This document shows, piece by piece, positions 51,328 to 60,559 of a stretch of DNA of 64,000 nt. The stretch spans positions 310,001 through 374,000 of the forward strand of contig CAWIOK010000005.1 of assembly GCA_963837655.1 (NCBI GenBank). Direction: 5' to 3'. Positions within the stretch are counted from its first letter, which is position 1; each line of letters begins with the position of its first letter. The notes beneath the pieces were generated by a model that searched no databases, was not told the origin of the DNA, and saw nothing but the letters and a program-made list of their open reading frames with translations. The position numbers and the translations under genes were made by a program. The DNA comes from CAVVSD01 sp963837655. Its GTDB lineage: Bacteria; Actinomycetota; Thermoleophilia; Solirubrobacterales; Solirubrobacteraceae.

Positions 51328-52551
51328 ATGGGGAGCACGATCAAGACGAGCCACGCCGGCAGCCTTCCGCGGCCGGACGACCTTCTCGACCTCAACCGCC
51401 GCCGCGCGGCGGGTGAGGGCATCGACGACGCGGCCTACGCGCAGGAGCTGCAGGACGCGACGGTGGAGGTCGTCCGGCGCCAGCGTGAGCTGGGCATCGA
51501 CCTGCCCAACGACGGCGAGTACGGCCACGCGATGGGTCAGAAGGTCGACTACGGCGCGTGGTGGAGCTACATCTTCGGGCGCCTCGGCGGCCTGGGGCTG
51601 CTGACGGACATGACGCAGATCCCGGTCGCCGACCCGTCGTCGACGATCAAGATCGGCACGCTCATGGATCGTCGTGACTGGCAGGCGTTCGCCGATGCGT
51701 ACTTCGAGCCCGGGGTCGGGATCATGTCGGGGATGCGGTCCGACGGTGAGTCGGTCCAGGACGCGTTCAAGCTCCCGGTCTGCGACGGCCCGCTGACCTA
51801 CACGGGGCAGGGGGACGTCGAGCGCGACATCGCGAACCTGAAGCGGGGGATGGAGGCGACGGGCACCGAGCAGGCGTTCATGTGCTCGATCGGCCCTGCG
51901 AGCTGTTCGCGGATCGGCAACACGTACTACGCGACGGACGAGGAGTTCGTCTACGCGTGCGCGGACGCGATGCGCGAGGAGTACCTGGCGATCACGAACG
52001 CGGGCCTCATCGTCCAGATCGACGAGCCGTCCTTCGCGGAGAGCTGGGACCAGTTCTCCGTCGAGCCGACCCTGGAGGAGTACCGCAAGTTCACGGACGT
52101 GCGCGTCGAGGCGCTCAACCACGCGCTGCGCGGGATCCCGCGCGAGCTCGTGCGCTTCCACTGCTGCTGGGGGTCGTGGCACGGCCCGCACTCGACCGAC
52201 ATGGAGCTGAAGAACATCGTCGATCTGCTGGTGAAGGTCGAGGCGGGGTCGTACTCGTTCGAGGCGGCCAACGCCCGCCACGAGCACGAGTGGCGGGTGT
52301 GGCAGGACGTCGACATCCCGGACGACGTGATCCTGGTGCCCGGCGTGGTCGGACATGCGACCAACGTGATCGAGCACCCGCAGCTCGTCGCCGATCGCAT
52401 CGAGCGCTTCGTGCAGATCGTCGGTCCGGACCGCGTGATCGCGGCGACGGACTGCGGTCTCGGCGGGCGGGTGCACCCGCAGATCGCGTGGGCGAAGCTC
52501 GAGGCGCTCGCGCAGGGCGCGGAGCTCGCGTCGAAGTCGTCCGTCGCGTAG
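51328..52551 (+). CDS. Cobalamin-independent methionine synthase-family protein (C-terminal domain only)
   Basis: A 407-residue TIM-barrel protein. It opens IKTSHAGSLPRPDDLLDLNR, with LGIDLPNDGEYGHAMGQKVD next. Likely zinc ligands are in RFHCCWGSWHGPHSTD (His/Cys), an EAANARHEHEW block with Glu, and ATDCGLGGRVHPQIAWAKL (Cys). IVQIDEPSFAESWDQF and LVPGVVGHATNVIEHPQLVA are also typical of this single-domain group. It may transfer methyl groups from a corrinoid-free donor to homocysteine, or be an epoxide/CoM-transferase relative. Different subgroup from the MetE-like genes at 23.7-27.1 kb. ATG 51328 was chosen over the upstream Arg-rich frame. Confidence 0.75.
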   Translation: MGSTIKTSHAGSLPRPDDLLDLNRRRAAGEGIDDAAYAQELQDATVEVVRRQRELGIDLPNDGEYGHAMGQKVDYGAWWSYIFGRLGGLGLLTDMTQIPVADPSSTIKIGTLMDRRDWQAFADAYFEPGVGIMSGMRSDGESVQDAFKLPVCDGPLTYTGQGDVERDIANLKRGMEATGTEQAFMCSIGPASCSRIGNTYYATDEEFVYACADAMREEYLAITNAGLIVQIDEPSFAESWDQFSVEPTLEEYRKFTDVRVEALNHALRGIPRELVRFHCCWGSWHGPHSTDMELKNIVDLLVKVEAGSYSFEAANARHEHEWRVWQDVDIPDDVILVPGVVGHATNVIEHPQLVADRIERFVQIVGPDRVIAATDCGLGGRVHPQIAWAKLEALAQGAELASKSSVA

Positions 52552-52584
52552 GCACGCGCACAGCGCGCGTAGGGTGCGCGGGCG

Positions 52585-53826
52585 GTGCCCGAGTGGCTCG
52601 CCCTCACCGTCGCTCTGCTCGTCCTCGCCGGGGCGCTGGCCGCGGCCGTCTCCGAAGCCCGATGGGCGGCGGAGACGGTTGTCGCGGTGGTCGGCGCCGG
52701 GCTGCTGGTGGCGCTGGGCGCGCTCTCGCCGTCGCAGGCGTGGGGCGCGCTCGGCGACCTCGCGCCGACCGCCGCCTTCCTCGCGGCGCTGCTGGTCCTG
52801 GCCGACGGCTGTCGTCGCGCGGGGGTGTTCGACGCGCTGGGCACCTGGCTGGCCGTCGGCTCGCGGGGGAGCCCGTCGCGGTTGCTGGCACTCGTGTTCG
52901 CGGTCGCCGCCGCGGTGACGGCGGTCCTGAGCCTCGACGCGACCGTGCTGCTGCTGACGCCGGTGGTGCTCGCCACGGCGCTGCGGTTGCGAGCAGGCCC
53001 GCGCCCGCATGTCTACGCGAGCGCCCACCTGGCCAACTCCGCCTCGCTGCTCCTGCCGGTCTCCAACCTCACCAACCTGCTGGCCTTCCACGCCAGCGGG
53101 CTGTCCTTCACGCGGTTCGCGGCGCTCATGTTCGCGCCCTGGCTGGGCGTCATCGCCGTGGAGTGGGCGGTCCTGCGCCGGATGTTCCGTTCCGATCTGC
53201 GGCGCTCAGGGCGTCGCCCCGACGTGCGGCGCGAGCCGCTGCCCCGCGTCGCGGTCGCGGTCGTCGCGCTGACGCTCGTCGGCTTCTGCCTCAGCTCGCT
53301 CGCGGGGATCGCGCCGCTGTGGGTGGCGGTCGCCGGGGCGCTCGTGCTCGCGGTGCGGGTCCGCACGACGCCGGTGGACGTCGTGCGCGCGGCGTCGCCC
53401 GAGTTCGTCGCGTTCGTGCTCGGCCTCGGCGTGATCGTCGCCGCGGCAGCGCACAACGGTCTCAGCGACGCGGTCGAGGCGCTGCTGCCCTCGGGCGACG
53501 CGCTGCCGGGGCTGCTGCTGACGGCGGTGGTGGCCGCTGTGCTGGCCAACCTCGTCAACAACCTGCCCGCGACCCTCGTGCTCGTGCCCGCCGCGGTCGC
53601 AGCCGGGGGTGAGGCGGCGGTGCTGGCGGTGCTCATCGGCGTGAACGTCGGGCCGAACCTGACCTACACCGGATCGCTGGCGACGCTGCTGTGGCGCCGT
53701 GTCCTGCGCACCGAGGACGAGACCACGTCGCTGTCGGAGTTCGTGCGCCTCGGGCTGCTGACGGTGCCGGCGGGCGTGGTCGTCGCCGTCGTCCTGCTGT
53801 GGGTCGGGCTGCAGGTGGGAGGATGA
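52585..53826 (+). CDS. ArsB/SLC13-type ion permease
   Basis: A 413-residue membrane protein with 10-12 helices starting at GTG 52585. ASAHLANSASLLLPVSNLTN then LLAFHASGLSFTRFAALMFA and the later inverted-repeat counterpart VLANLVNNLPATLVLVPAAV and ALIGVNVGPNLTYTGSLATL are the paired signature loops of the ArsB/NhaD and SLC13 superfamily, which move arsenite or Na+ and dicarboxylates. No arsR or arsC is nearby, so arsenite export is only one option. The ATPase partner is absent. The universal stress protein gene follows after 8 bp. Confidence 0.82.
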   Translation: MPEWLALTVALLVLAGALAAAVSEARWAAETVVAVVGAGLLVALGALSPSQAWGALGDLAPTAAFLAALLVLADGCRRAGVFDALGTWLAVGSRGSPSRLLALVFAVAAAVTAVLSLDATVLLLTPVVLATALRLRAGPRPHVYASAHLANSASLLLPVSNLTNLLAFHASGLSFTRFAALMFAPWLGVIAVEWAVLRRMFRSDLRRSGRRPDVRREPLPRVAVAVVALTLVGFCLSSLAGIAPLWVAVAGALVLAVRVRTTPVDVVRAASPEFVAFVLGLGVIVAAAAHNGLSDAVEALLPSGDALPGLLLTAVVAAVLANLVNNLPATLVLVPAAVAAGGEAAVLAVLIGVNVGPNLTYTGSLATLLWRRVLRTEDETTSLSEFVRLGLLTVPAGVVVAVVLLWVGLQVGG

Positions 53827-53834
53827 TCTGAGTC

Positions 53835-54272
53835 GTGCGTGCGGTCGTGTGGATCCTGGAGGGAACGTGGGAGGCGACGGTGGATGCCGCAGCCGCCCTG
53901 CTGCCCGCCGACGCCGACATCGAGCTGCTGCACGTCGCCGGGGACGCCGAGACGTTCGTGCGCGCCGGGCGCCGCGGGCTGCTCGGCCGCCATCCCCACC
54001 CGCCGCCGGGCCCGGATCCGGTGTCGGCCGCATCGGAGCAGGAGGCCGAGGCGATGCTCGCCGACGCGCTCGCCCGGCTCGGCCGCGACGCGGCGACGAC
54101 CGCCCGCCGGGGGCGCGCCGAGGACGAGGTGCTCGAGGTGGCCCGCGGGGCCGACGTCCTCCTCATGGCGCGCAACGGCGACCGCGACCACCTGGGGCCG
54201 AAGAGCATCGGGCACGCCACCCGCTTCGTGCTCGACCACGCGCCCTGCGCGGTCATCCTCGTCTGGGGCTGA
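53835..54272 (+). CDS. Universal stress protein family (UspA-like)
   Basis: A 145-residue single-domain Rossmann-like protein starting at GTG: RAVVWILEGTWEATVDAAAA, ADIELLHVAGD, a Pro-rich loop (RHPHPPPGPDPVSA), an EVLEVARGADVLLMARNGDR block and a C-terminal FVLDHAPCAVILVW. The usual ATP motif GxxGx9GS/T is altered here (GDRDHLGPKSIGHAT), so nucleotide binding may be weak. It lies just after the permease and may form an operon with it; a regulatory role on the transporter is possible. It overlaps the convergent LuxR gene by 20 bp. Confidence 0.75.
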   Translation: MRAVVWILEGTWEATVDAAAALLPADADIELLHVAGDAETFVRAGRRGLLGRHPHPPPGPDPVSAASEQEAEAMLADALARLGRDAATTARRGRAEDEVLEVARGADVLLMARNGDRDHLGPKSIGHATRFVLDHAPCAVILVWG

Positions 54273-56967
54273 GAGACGCGGCGAGCGCGTCGCGGTCGCG
54301 GATGCCGAGCTTGCGATAGATGCTGCGCAGGTGGTACTCGACGGTCTTGGGGCTGAGGAAGACAGCGGCGGCGGTCTCGCGGGTCGTGCGTCCCTCGCTC
54401 AGCAGCTGGGCGATGTGGAGCTCCTGCGGCGTGAGCTCGTCGAGCGTGCTCGGATCGCGCCGTCGCGCCGCGACGCCGGTGGCGGCCAGCTCGGCGCCCG
54501 CCTGATCGGCCCACGGCGAGGCCCCGAGGTCCTCGAAGTGCCCGAGGGCCAGTCCGAGCTGCTCGCGTGCGTCGACGCGCCGTCGCGCCCGGCGCAGGCG
54601 CGCGCCGTACGCAAGTCTGGTGCGCGCCGTCTCGTACCCGTCGGGGGTCAGCGCGTGCAGCCGCAGCGCCTCGCCGAAGTGCTCGTCGAGCTGAAGGTCG
54701 GGAGCGAGCAGGCCGCGCGCGCGTGCGAGCCGCGCGAGGCTCCAGGGACGCGCCTTGCGCTCGGCCTCGGCGGCGAACGCGGTCAGCGCGCCGGCCGCCG
54801 CGTCCGGGTCGCCGAGCCTGAGGTGCAGCTCGACGAGCTCCGGTCCGGGAGAGAGGTCGGCGTCCTCGAGCTCGAGCGCGTCGAGCAGGATGCGCACCTC
54901 GCGGAGATGGACGAGCGCTTGGGATGGATTGGCGAGCGCGAGCTCCAGCTCGCCGAGCGCCCACAGCGACCAGATCTCGTGCGTCCGCCCGCCGAGGTCG
55001 GCGCACAGCGCGAGCGCCTCCCGCGCGTGTGAGCGGCAGGCGTCAGCACGTCCCTGGCGCGCCTCGACCCACGCGAGTCCGGCGAGGGCGGCGGCGAGAT
55101 CGCGTCGCTGGCCCAGCTCGCGTGCGATGCCCGCCGACTCGTCGTAGCCCACCGCGGCCCGGCTCCAGCGATCGGACGTGGCCTGGTCGCGGGCCACGTG
55201 GAAGAGGAGCGGCGGCATCGCGCCCAGCGCGGCCTGCTCCCGGGCGGCGACGAGCATGGCGTCGGCCAGCTCGCGGCCGCTGTCGGAGTCGCGCAGCCAC
55301 AGAGGCGCCACGAGCGCCCAGCTCTGCAGGATGGGGTCGTCGCGGAGAGCCGGCGCGCGCTCGAGCGTCGCGACCGCGGAGCGCAGCGCGGCCGTGCCCT
55401 CCTCGACGCGGCCCGCCCAGATGCGGGCCATCCCCAGCGCGCTCTGGCCGAGGAACGTCGCGCGGTCGCCGGGTGCGCCGTCGAGCAGTGACGAGACGCG
55501 ATCCGCCGCCGCGCCCATCGCGTGGGCGTCCGCCGCGTAGAAGCCGGCGCTGACGGACTCGCAGTGGATGTCGATCGCCAGCCTGGCATCGCCCATCGCC
55601 TCCGCCCGTGCCGCAGCCTCGGCCAGCGTCGCCAGTGCGCCGCGCAGCGGCCCGCGGCGGGCCACGACCTGCCCGCGCAGGTACGCCGCGCGGACGGCCA
55701 CCAGCGCGTCGGGCACGAGCGCCTCGACCTCGGCCGCGAGCGCGGCGGCGCGCTCGACGGCGCCGCCCAGCCATGCCTCCTCGGCGCCGTGGTGCAGCAG
55801 CTCGGCGCGCTGGGCGTCGGTGCTCGAGAGCCGTGCCCCGCGCTCGTAGGCGGCGGCGGCGACGGCGTGGGCGCGCCGGGCGCTCGCTCGCACCGCCGCC
55901 TGCACGAGCGCGGCGACCGCCTGCCCGTCCGGCCCCACGGCGGCCGCGGCGAGGTGCCACGCCCGCCGGTCGGCGTCGCGGTCGGGGAGCGCCGCGGCCA
56001 GCGCCCGGTGGGCCGCGCGCCTGGCCGCTGGGTCGGCGCGCACGTAGACGGCCGAGCGCACGAGCGGATGGTGGAAGTCGACCCGGTCGGCGCCGAGCCG
56101 GACGAGGCCGGCGGCCTCGGCGGGGGCGAGCGCGTCGAGCGCCGCCCCGGCCCGGGCGAGCACCGCGAGGTTGCCGTCATCCGCCGCCGCGGCGATCAGG
56201 AGTGCGTCGCGCGTCGCCTCGGGCAGCGAGTCGACGCGCCCGCCGAACGCGTCGGCCAGGCGCTCGGGCAGCGGCGCCGGGCCGACAGCGACGACGTCGT
56301 CGGCTCGCGTGACGAGCTCCAACAGCGCGAGCGGGTTGCCGGCGGTCGCGGCGTGGAGGCGATCGGCACCCGCCGGCGAGCCGAGCCGCGCGAGCAGCGC
56401 GCCCGAGGCCTCGCGATCGAGCCCGCCCAGCGTCAGGACCGGCAGGTCGGCCCCGTCCAACAGCGACGGCTCGCCCGCCCGCACGGCGAGCACCACGGCG
56501 ATCGGGTCGGCGAGCAGCCGCCGCAGCGCGAACCGCAGCGCGTCGGCGCTCGAGGCGTCCAGCCAGTGGGCGTCGTCGACGAGGACGACGGTCGGCCCGG
56601 CCTCCGCCTGGGCGGCCAGCAGGCTCAGCGTCGCCGCGCCGACGGCGAAGCGGTCTCCGCCGCTGCCGGGGCGCAGCGCGAGAGCGCCTCCGAGTGCGGC
56701 CGCCTGCGGCGCCGGGATGCGCTCGAGCGCTCCGAGCGCCGGTCGCAGCAGCTCCAGCAGCCCGGAGAAGGGCACCGCCGCCTCGGACTCCACGCCTCGC
56801 GCGCGGAGCACCCGCATCCCCTCCGCCCGCTCCGCCGTGGCGTCGAGCAGTGCGGTCTTGCCGATGCCGACCTCGCCGACCAGCGCCAGCACGCCGCTCG
56901 TGCCGGCCCGCGCGTCCGCGAGGAGACGGTCGAGGCGCAGCTGCTCGGAGTCGCGACCCAGCAGCAC
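54253..56967 (-). CDS. LAL-type LuxR regulator with AAA ATPase and TPR-like repeats
   Basis: A 904-residue protein with GTG start at 56967. Walker A GEVGIGKTALL is at 31-41, Walker B VVLVDDAHWLDASSADALRF near 130; the middle (about 300-830) is a helical, Ala-rich TPR-like array; a LuxR HTH at about 838-895 (LTPQELHIAQLLSEGRTTRE, LSPKTVEYHLRSIYRKLGIR) ends the protein. Such large ATP-binding LuxR regulators (MalT/LAL class) activate genes in response to a ligand bound by the central repeats. A 13-bp palindrome lies 16 bp upstream of its start. The target is not evident; the divergent methyltransferase gene is the nearest candidate. Confidence 0.9.
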   Translation of the reverse strand: MLLGRDSEQLRLDRLLADARAGTSGVLALVGEVGIGKTALLDATAERAEGMRVLRARGVESEAAVPFSGLLELLRPALGALERIPAPQAAALGGALALRPGSGGDRFAVGAATLSLLAAQAEAGPTVVLVDDAHWLDASSADALRFALRRLLADPIAVVLAVRAGEPSLLDGADLPVLTLGGLDREASGALLARLGSPAGADRLHAATAGNPLALLELVTRADDVVAVGPAPLPERLADAFGGRVDSLPEATRDALLIAAAADDGNLAVLARAGAALDALAPAEAAGLVRLGADRVDFHHPLVRSAVYVRADPAARRAAHRALAAALPDRDADRRAWHLAAAAVGPDGQAVAALVQAAVRASARRAHAVAAAAYERGARLSSTDAQRAELLHHGAEEAWLGGAVERAAALAAEVEALVPDALVAVRAAYLRGQVVARRGPLRGALATLAEAAARAEAMGDARLAIDIHCESVSAGFYAADAHAMGAAADRVSSLLDGAPGDRATFLGQSALGMARIWAGRVEEGTAALRSAVATLERAPALRDDPILQSWALVAPLWLRDSDSGRELADAMLVAAREQAALGAMPPLLFHVARDQATSDRWSRAAVGYDESAGIARELGQRRDLAAALAGLAWVEARQGRADACRSHAREALALCADLGGRTHEIWSLWALGELELALANPSQALVHLREVRILLDALELEDADLSPGPELVELHLRLGDPDAAAGALTAFAAEAERKARPWSLARLARARGLLAPDLQLDEHFGEALRLHALTPDGYETARTRLAYGARLRRARRRVDAREQLGLALGHFEDLGASPWADQAGAELAATGVAARRRDPSTLDELTPQELHIAQLLSEGRTTRETAAAVFLSPKTVEYHLRSIYRKLGIRDRDALAASLSPRRG

Positions 56968-56982
56968 CGGGCGATCATGACT

Positions 56983-56995
56983 AGGTGGGCCACCT
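56983..56995. promoter_or_regulatory. Palindrome between LAL regulator and methyltransferase
   Basis: AGGTGG-G-CCACCT, a perfect 6-1-6 inverted repeat in the 95-bp region shared by the two divergent genes. It sits 16 bp from the LAL start. It may be an operator of the LAL regulator or another protein; short GC-rich palindromes arise by chance at this GC level. Confidence 0.3.
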
Positions 56996-57062
56996 GATGC
57001 GAGTGCGCCCTGATCCGCGGATGCTGGCCTCGGCTGTCAAACCCCCACCTCGGAGGCCCCAG

Positions 57063-58142
57063 ATGTCCACCGTCCAGCCCACCCCCGCGCTCGACCCCGA
57101 CAAGCTCAACGCGTTCGTCTTCCGCGCCGTCGAGGAGGTCGGCGCGACGCTCAACGCGGCGCTCGTGGTGATGGGAGACAAGCTCGGCCTGTACCGCGCC
57201 ATGGCCGGAGCCGGCCCGCTGAGCCCGGCCGAGCTGGCCGGTGCCGCCGGCGTCGCAGAGCGCTACGCGCGGGAGTGGCTCAACAACCAGGCGGCGGGCG
57301 GCTACGTCGACTACGACCCCGCGAGCGGGCGCTACACGCTGCCGCCCGAGCAGACCTTGGCCATGACCGACGTCGACAGCCCCGCGTACCTCCCCGGCAT
57401 CTTCCAGATCGCGCTGGGCGCGGTGCGTGACTCCCCGCGGATCACCGAGGCGGCCCGGTCCGGTGGCGGGGTCGGCTGGCACGAGCACTCCCACGACGTC
57501 TTCGAGGGCTGCGAGCGCTTCTTCCGCCCCGGCTACCACGCCAATCTCGTCTCGACGTGGCTGCCCGCGCTGGACGGGGTGGTCGAGCGTCTGGAGGCGG
57601 GCGGCGCGGTCGCCGACATCGGCTGCGGCCACGGCGCGTCGACGATCCTCATGGCCCAGGCGTTCCCGCAGGCGCGGTTCACCGGGTCCGACTACCACGT
57701 CGGCTCGATCGAGACGGCACGCGAGCGCGCCGGGGAGGCCGGCATCGGCGACCGGGTGACGTTCGCCGCCACGACGGCCACCGACCACCCGGGCGGCGGC
57801 TATGACCTCGTGACGATGTTCGACTGCCTCCACGACATGGGCGATCCCGTGGGCGCCGCCCGGCACGTGCGCGACATCATCGCCCCCGACGGGACGTGGA
57901 TGATCGTCGAGCCGGCCGCCGGCGACCGCGTCGAGGACAACCTCAACCCGGTCGGGCGCACGTACTACGGGTTCTCGACGCTCCTGTGCACCCCGGCGTC
58001 GCTCTCCCAGGAGGTCGGGCTCGCGCTCGGCGCCCAGGCAGGCGAGGCGCGCATCCGCGATGTCGTCGAGGCGGGCGGGTTCACGCGCTTCCGCCGCGCC
58101 GCCGAGACGCCGTTCAACCATGTCTACGAGGCGCGCCCGTAG
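57063..58142 (+). CDS. SAM-dependent methyltransferase with N-terminal winged helix
   Basis: A 359-residue protein. Residues 1-95 form a winged-helix dimerisation region (VEEVGATLNAALVVMGDKLG, LSPAELAGAAGVAERYAREW); the class I methyltransferase core starts at GAVADIGCGHGASTILMAQA with ARFTGSDYHVGSIETARERA, MFDCLHDMGDPVGAARHVRD and GTWMIVEPAAGDRVEDNLNP. The Asp in GSD binds the SAM ribose. This layout is common to actinobacterial O- or C-methyltransferases of small molecules, but no substrate can be named. ATG 57063 was chosen; the longer upstream frame is promoter DNA. Confidence 0.82.
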   Translation: MSTVQPTPALDPDKLNAFVFRAVEEVGATLNAALVVMGDKLGLYRAMAGAGPLSPAELAGAAGVAERYAREWLNNQAAGGYVDYDPASGRYTLPPEQTLAMTDVDSPAYLPGIFQIALGAVRDSPRITEAARSGGGVGWHEHSHDVFEGCERFFRPGYHANLVSTWLPALDGVVERLEAGGAVADIGCGHGASTILMAQAFPQARFTGSDYHVGSIETARERAGEAGIGDRVTFAATTATDHPGGGYDLVTMFDCLHDMGDPVGAARHVRDIIAPDGTWMIVEPAAGDRVEDNLNPVGRTYYGFSTLLCTPASLSQEVGLALGAQAGEARIRDVVEAGGFTRFRRAAETPFNHVYEARP

Positions 58143-58158
58143 GCCGTAGGGTCGGCCG

Positions 58159-60252
58159 GTGGCCCGCACGGACACCGGGACACCGGCGCGCGCGCCGGAC
58201 GATGCGGGTCACCTGACCCGCGACGGCGTGCGCGTCTGGTGGGAGTCCTACGGCAGCGGCGAGCGGGCCGTGCTGCTGCTGCCGAGCTGGACCATCGTGC
58301 ACTCGCGGATGTGGAAGTCGCAGGTGCCGTACCTGGCCCGCCACGCGCGCGTCGTGACGTTCGATGCGCGCGGGAGCGGCCTGTCCGACGCGCCCGACGA
58401 CCAGGCCGCCTACGCCGACGCCGAGACGATCGCCGACGCGATCGCGATCCTCGACCATCTCGGGATCGGGTCCGTCGCCGCCGCCGGCCTCTCGCGCGGT
58501 GGGCGCTACGCGCTGGAGCTCGCGGCGGCGCACCCGGATCGCGTGCGCGCGGTCCTGGCCGTGGCCCCCGCGGTGCCCCACCTCACCGAAGAGCCCGCGT
58601 GGCGCGATCGGGGCTGGGACAAGGACACCCCGGAGTACTGGCAGCGGGACTTCAGAGGCTTCCTCGAGTTCTTCTTCACGCAGGCGCTGCCGGAGGCGCA
58701 CTCGACGAAGCCCATCGAGGACGCGGTCGCCTGGGGCCTGGACACGACGCCGGAGGTCCTCGCGATGACCCGCGCGGAGCAGGGCGTCGCCGACCGCGCG
58801 GCCGCGGAGGCGCTGTGCCGGGCGGTGCGCTGCCCGGTCGTGGTCGCCCAGGGCTCGGAGGACCGGATCGTCCCGCCGCAGCGCGGTGCCCGCGTGGCCG
58901 AGCTCACGGGCGGCCGGCTCGTCGTCCTGGAGGGCTCCGGGCACATGCCGCAGGCGCGCGACCCCGTGCGCGTCAACCTCCTGCTGCGCGACGTCGTCTG
59001 CGGTCCGCAGCCGCCGGGCCGCTGGGCCAGGCCGCGCACGCAGCCGCTCCGTGCCCTGCTCGTGTCGTCCCCGATCGGCCTGGGCCACGCCTGGCGCGAC
59101 GTGCGGATCGCGGAGGCGCTGCGCCGGCGCGTCCCCGGGCTCGTCGTGGAGTGGCTGGCGCAGGCGCCGGTGACGTCCGTGCTCGAGGCCAGGGGAGAGA
59201 CGATCCATCCGGCGAGCGCCGAGCTCGCCTCCGAGGCGGAGCACATCGACGCCGAGGCGGGCGAGCACCGTCTGCACGCGTTCCAGGCGATCCGGCGGAT
59301 GGACGAGATCCTGTGCGCGAACTTCATGCTCTTCCTCGATGTGGTGCGCGAGACGCGCTACGACCTCTGGATCGGCGATGAGGCGTGGGAGCTCGATCGG
59401 TTCCTCCACGAGAACCCCGAGCTCAAGACGGCGCCGTTCGCGTGGCTGACCGACTTCGTCGGGTGGCTGCCGCTGCCGGCGGGCGGCGAGCGCGAGGCCG
59501 CGCTCTGCGCGGACGCGAACGCCGACATGCTCGGGCTCGTCGAGCGCAACCCGCGCGTGCGCGACGTCGCGCTGTACCTCGGGGAGCCGGGCGACGTCGT
59601 CGGCGAGACGTTCGGCCCCGGCCTCCCTGCCATCCGCGCGTGGACCGAGCGCCACCTGCGACCGATCGGCTACGTCGCGACCGGCGCGCCGGGCGACCGC
59701 GCCGCTCTGCGCGCGGCCGAGGGCTGGGACCCGGACGACGTCGTGTGCCTCGTGGCCGTCGGCGGGTCGGGAACGGGCGGTGCGCTGCTGCGGCGCGCCG
59801 TCGCCGCGCTCCCGGCGTTGCGCGAGCGGATCCCCCGGCTGCGCATGGTCGCCGCGGCCGGGCCGCGGCTGGATCCGGGCTCGCTCCCCGAGGCCGACGG
59901 CCTGGAGGTGCGCGGCTACGTCCACGAGGGGCACCGCCTCGCGCTCGCCTGCGACGTCGCGCTGGCCCAGGGAGGCCTGGCGACGACGATGGAGCTCGTC
60001 GACGCCGGGCGCCCGTTCGTCGCCGTGCCGCTCGACGACCACTTCGAGCAGCAGCGCCACGTCCGCCACCGCCTCGACCGCCACGGTGCGCGGTCCTGGC
60101 TGCCGTGGGCCGAGGCGACGCCCGCCGCGCTGGCCGCCGCCGTCGCGACGGCGCTGGAGTCCGGCGCGCGCTACCGGCCGGTGCCTCGCGACGGCGCGGC
60201 CGTCGCGGCGAGCGCGCTCGCCGCGCTGCTGGGGGCCACCGCCAAGGGGTAG
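58159..60252 (+). CDS. Alpha/beta hydrolase fused to a GT-B glycosyltransferase
   Basis: A 697-residue fusion starting at GTG. Residues 1-280 form a complete alpha/beta hydrolase: WWESYGSGERAVLLLPSWTI, VVTFDARGSGLSDAPDDQAA, nucleophile Ser112 in GLSRGG, Asp235 in QGSEDRIVP, His262 in GSGHMPQ. After a Pro/Arg linker, residues about 300-690 form a GT-B protein: ALLVSSPIGLGHAWRDVRIA (MurG-like opening), FAWLTDFVGWLPLP, CLVAVGGSGTGGALLRRAVA and a C-terminal ALAQGGLATTMELVDAGRPF then VAVPLDDHFEQQRHVRHRLD, as in GT28/GT1 glycosyltransferases. Both catalytic sets look intact. It might deacylate and glycosylate one substrate. The junction has no frameshift. Confidence 0.85.
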   Translation: MARTDTGTPARAPDDAGHLTRDGVRVWWESYGSGERAVLLLPSWTIVHSRMWKSQVPYLARHARVVTFDARGSGLSDAPDDQAAYADAETIADAIAILDHLGIGSVAAAGLSRGGRYALELAAAHPDRVRAVLAVAPAVPHLTEEPAWRDRGWDKDTPEYWQRDFRGFLEFFFTQALPEAHSTKPIEDAVAWGLDTTPEVLAMTRAEQGVADRAAAEALCRAVRCPVVVAQGSEDRIVPPQRGARVAELTGGRLVVLEGSGHMPQARDPVRVNLLLRDVVCGPQPPGRWARPRTQPLRALLVSSPIGLGHAWRDVRIAEALRRRVPGLVVEWLAQAPVTSVLEARGETIHPASAELASEAEHIDAEAGEHRLHAFQAIRRMDEILCANFMLFLDVVRETRYDLWIGDEAWELDRFLHENPELKTAPFAWLTDFVGWLPLPAGGEREAALCADANADMLGLVERNPRVRDVALYLGEPGDVVGETFGPGLPAIRAWTERHLRPIGYVATGAPGDRAALRAAEGWDPDDVVCLVAVGGSGTGGALLRRAVAALPALRERIPRLRMVAAAGPRLDPGSLPEADGLEVRGYVHEGHRLALACDVALAQGGLATTMELVDAGRPFVAVPLDDHFEQQRHVRHRLDRHGARSWLPWAEATPAALAAAVATALESGARYRPVPRDGAAVAASALAALLGATAKG

Positions 60253-60262
60253 AACTCGCGCC

Positions 60263-60556
60263 ATGAGCCCGCAACCGAAGACGCCTGACGGCGACACGCC
60301 GGCCGGGATGGAGGAGCTCGCCGACCAGGTCCGCCAGCTCAACGAGCGCATCATCGAGGCGAGCAAGCGCTCCGGCGAGACCTACCTGCAGAGCTACCAG
60401 CAGCTGCTGAAGACGGTCGCCGACGTCCAGGAGGAGGCGGGCAAGGCCAGCCCGTGGGACTGGGTCACCACCATGGCCACCGCGCAGGCGAACTTCACGC
60501 GCGACATCGCCGAGGCCTACGCGGCCGCGGGACGCAGGCTGCAGAGCGGGAAGTAG
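60263..60556 (+). CDS. Small helical protein, possibly phasin-like
   Basis: A 97-residue protein made mainly of two amphipathic helices: MEELADQVRQLNERIIEASK, SGETYLQSYQQLLKTVADVQ, then WVTTMATAQANFTRDIAEAY and AAAGRRLQSGK. It has no Cys, signal or membrane segment. Spacing of hydrophobic residues and the AQANFTRDIAEAY block recall granule-coating phasins of polyhydroxyalkanoate bodies, and a PHA operon lies in the window, but 40 kb away and I cannot confirm the family. It is 10 bp after the fusion gene and probably co-transcribed with it. Confidence 0.5.
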   Translation: MSPQPKTPDGDTPAGMEELADQVRQLNERIIEASKRSGETYLQSYQQLLKTVADVQEEAGKASPWDWVTTMATAQANFTRDIAEAYAAAGRRLQSGK

Positions 60557-60559
60557 CCG

